Shown: in pieces, positions 63,106 through 64,000 of the stretch
How positions within the stretch are numbered: position 1 is the stretch's first letter
Layout of the letters: every line of letters starts with the position of its first letter
Origin: Brachypodius melanocephalos
Taxonomy: Eukaryota; Chordata; Aves; Passeriformes; Pycnonotidae
Direction of reading: 5' to 3'
Assembly: GCA_013398615.1 (NCBI GenBank)
Contig: VZSR01001854.1
Coordinates: forward strand, 8,073,053 to 8,137,052
DNA: 64,000 bases
The notes under the pieces: model-generated
The model's database searches: none
What the model was told of the DNA's origin: nothing
Seen by the model: the letters and a program-made list of their open reading frames with translations, nothing else
Made by a program: the position numbers and the translations under genes

Positions 63106-64000
63106 GCTATCCATACAGCTGGCTCACTGCTGAAGAATTATTTATTCTGAGCAGGCACCTCATCCTATTGCTGTCTGTTGGGCTGAGTTCAGCTTGTCAC
63201 ATTGTAGATCACGTTGGTTTCAGTCAGTGAGAGACAGTTTTAAAGTCACTGTACCACAAGGATGCCATCTGAGGGCCCCCAGTGAGAAGTTTGAGTGTCA
63301 TCACCTGAGATAACTGCTGTGCTTATTGCCTTCTGCTGTCTTGGCTATGCTTGCATAGGATGGCTTCTATAGTTGTGTATAATCCCTGATGCTCTGTAGT
63401 TTAGGGTTCTTTGAAAATGAACTGAAACCCAAGAAAAGTTATCTAAATATGCCCAGCTGTAAATTGCTGCTTAGTGACAACACCAGTAGCTTGAGGTGTT
63501 CCTTAATGGGAAATGGAAAACTAAGAGAGAAGTGAAATAGGAAGAGGACAAGGTCTCTTGCAGCCTCCCAACTGTGATTCCAACTACTAACTTCCCTCCT
63601 GCTCATTTCAATCTGTTTTCTGAGTGTGGAGATATATTTTCCTCACTACTTGTTTTTCAAGTAGTTGCAGCTCCCAGGAGGCGATTCTGGAAATTCCGAG
63701 CTTAGCTGCAGTAGTGCCCATCTAAACTACCTTTCCTGGAATCTGTGGCATCTGATGATGGAGGGCATATCCAGTGGTATACCAATCCTGAAATATTTTT
63801 AGGCAATGAGGCCTATTTTAGATGTGAATTACTGGGGTAACTTGCTGTATCCCCAGAAAGTCTTTGACAGCTGTGTGCAGACACTATAAACTTGCTACAG
63901 CACACTGGTAGTTCCCAGCGTAAGCCGTGGACACTGATTTCTGGGACCTGTCTTGCCTTTATCCCATAGAGGTCTTGGTCTCTGGCAGATTTCCTGGAGA
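63106..64000. other. Unclassified DNA to the window end
   Basis: No gene or recognised repeat. The CR1 match at left may fade into the first tens of bases. Confidence 0.5.

Noticed and set aside
1..64000. tRNA, rRNA, mitochondrial insertions or CRISPR arrays
   Set aside because: No tRNA A/B-box pair, rRNA block, mitochondrial gene block or spaced direct-repeat array was seen on either strand.

Overview
The window looks like gene-free nuclear DNA from a bird. It is AT-rich and CpG-poor, with no bacterial-style gene packing. The recognisable interspersed elements are avian types: CR1 LINE fragments, most cut off at the 5' end and several ending in tails of the ATTCTATG type, and solo LTRs of an avian ERVL-like family that start TGTC and carry a 5-bp target-site duplication. 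My element coordinates add up to about 6.2 kb, near 10% of the window, which fits the low repeat load of bird genomes. The LTR family suggests a passerine or near relative, but that rests on memory of the family and is not proven.

I found no protein-coding host gene, tRNA, rRNA or CRISPR array. Most open frames are under 150 codons, show no recognisable domain, and sit in LTRs, CR1 copies, purine-rich tracts or GC-rich patches. The best reading is an intergenic desert or the inside of a very long intron; the sequence alone does not decide which.

Layout. 1-4.7 kb: unclassified AT-rich DNA. 4.66-5.23 kb: ERVL-like solo LTR, minus orientation. 5.2-26.6 kb: long stretch without recognised elements, holding a 24-T run, a 27-bp minisatellite and a purine-rich block at its right end. 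26.6-30.0 kb: two CR1 copies, one on each strand. 30-35.7 kb: T-rich tracts, a probable second type of LTR (33.96-34.94 kb) and a CR1 copy. 35.7-43.4 kb: no element, but candidate conserved non-coding stretches near 41.1 and 42.1 kb. 43.4-46 kb: two CR1 copies, one still holding an open C-terminal reverse-transcriptase ORF fragment. 46-54.8 kb: a (TTTG)n tract, an assembly gap (48,353-48,451), a central CR1 piece, a locally CpG-richer patch with CCAAT and TATA-like motifs near 51.4 kb, and a GC-rich block of unknown origin at 53 kb. 59.5-60.1 kb: the best-preserved LTR, with a perfect 5-bp duplication. 62.8-63.1 kb: a CR1 piece from the upstream part of ORF2.

The copies are independent retroelement insertions of different ages in both orientations. 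Nothing here behaves as an operon or multi-gene system, and I found no convincing new biological system. The items most worth checking are the possible promoter near 51.4 kb, the GC-rich 53-kb block, the homeodomain-site-rich stretch near 42.1 kb, and an open reading frame antisense to the LTR that is shared by both LTR copies.
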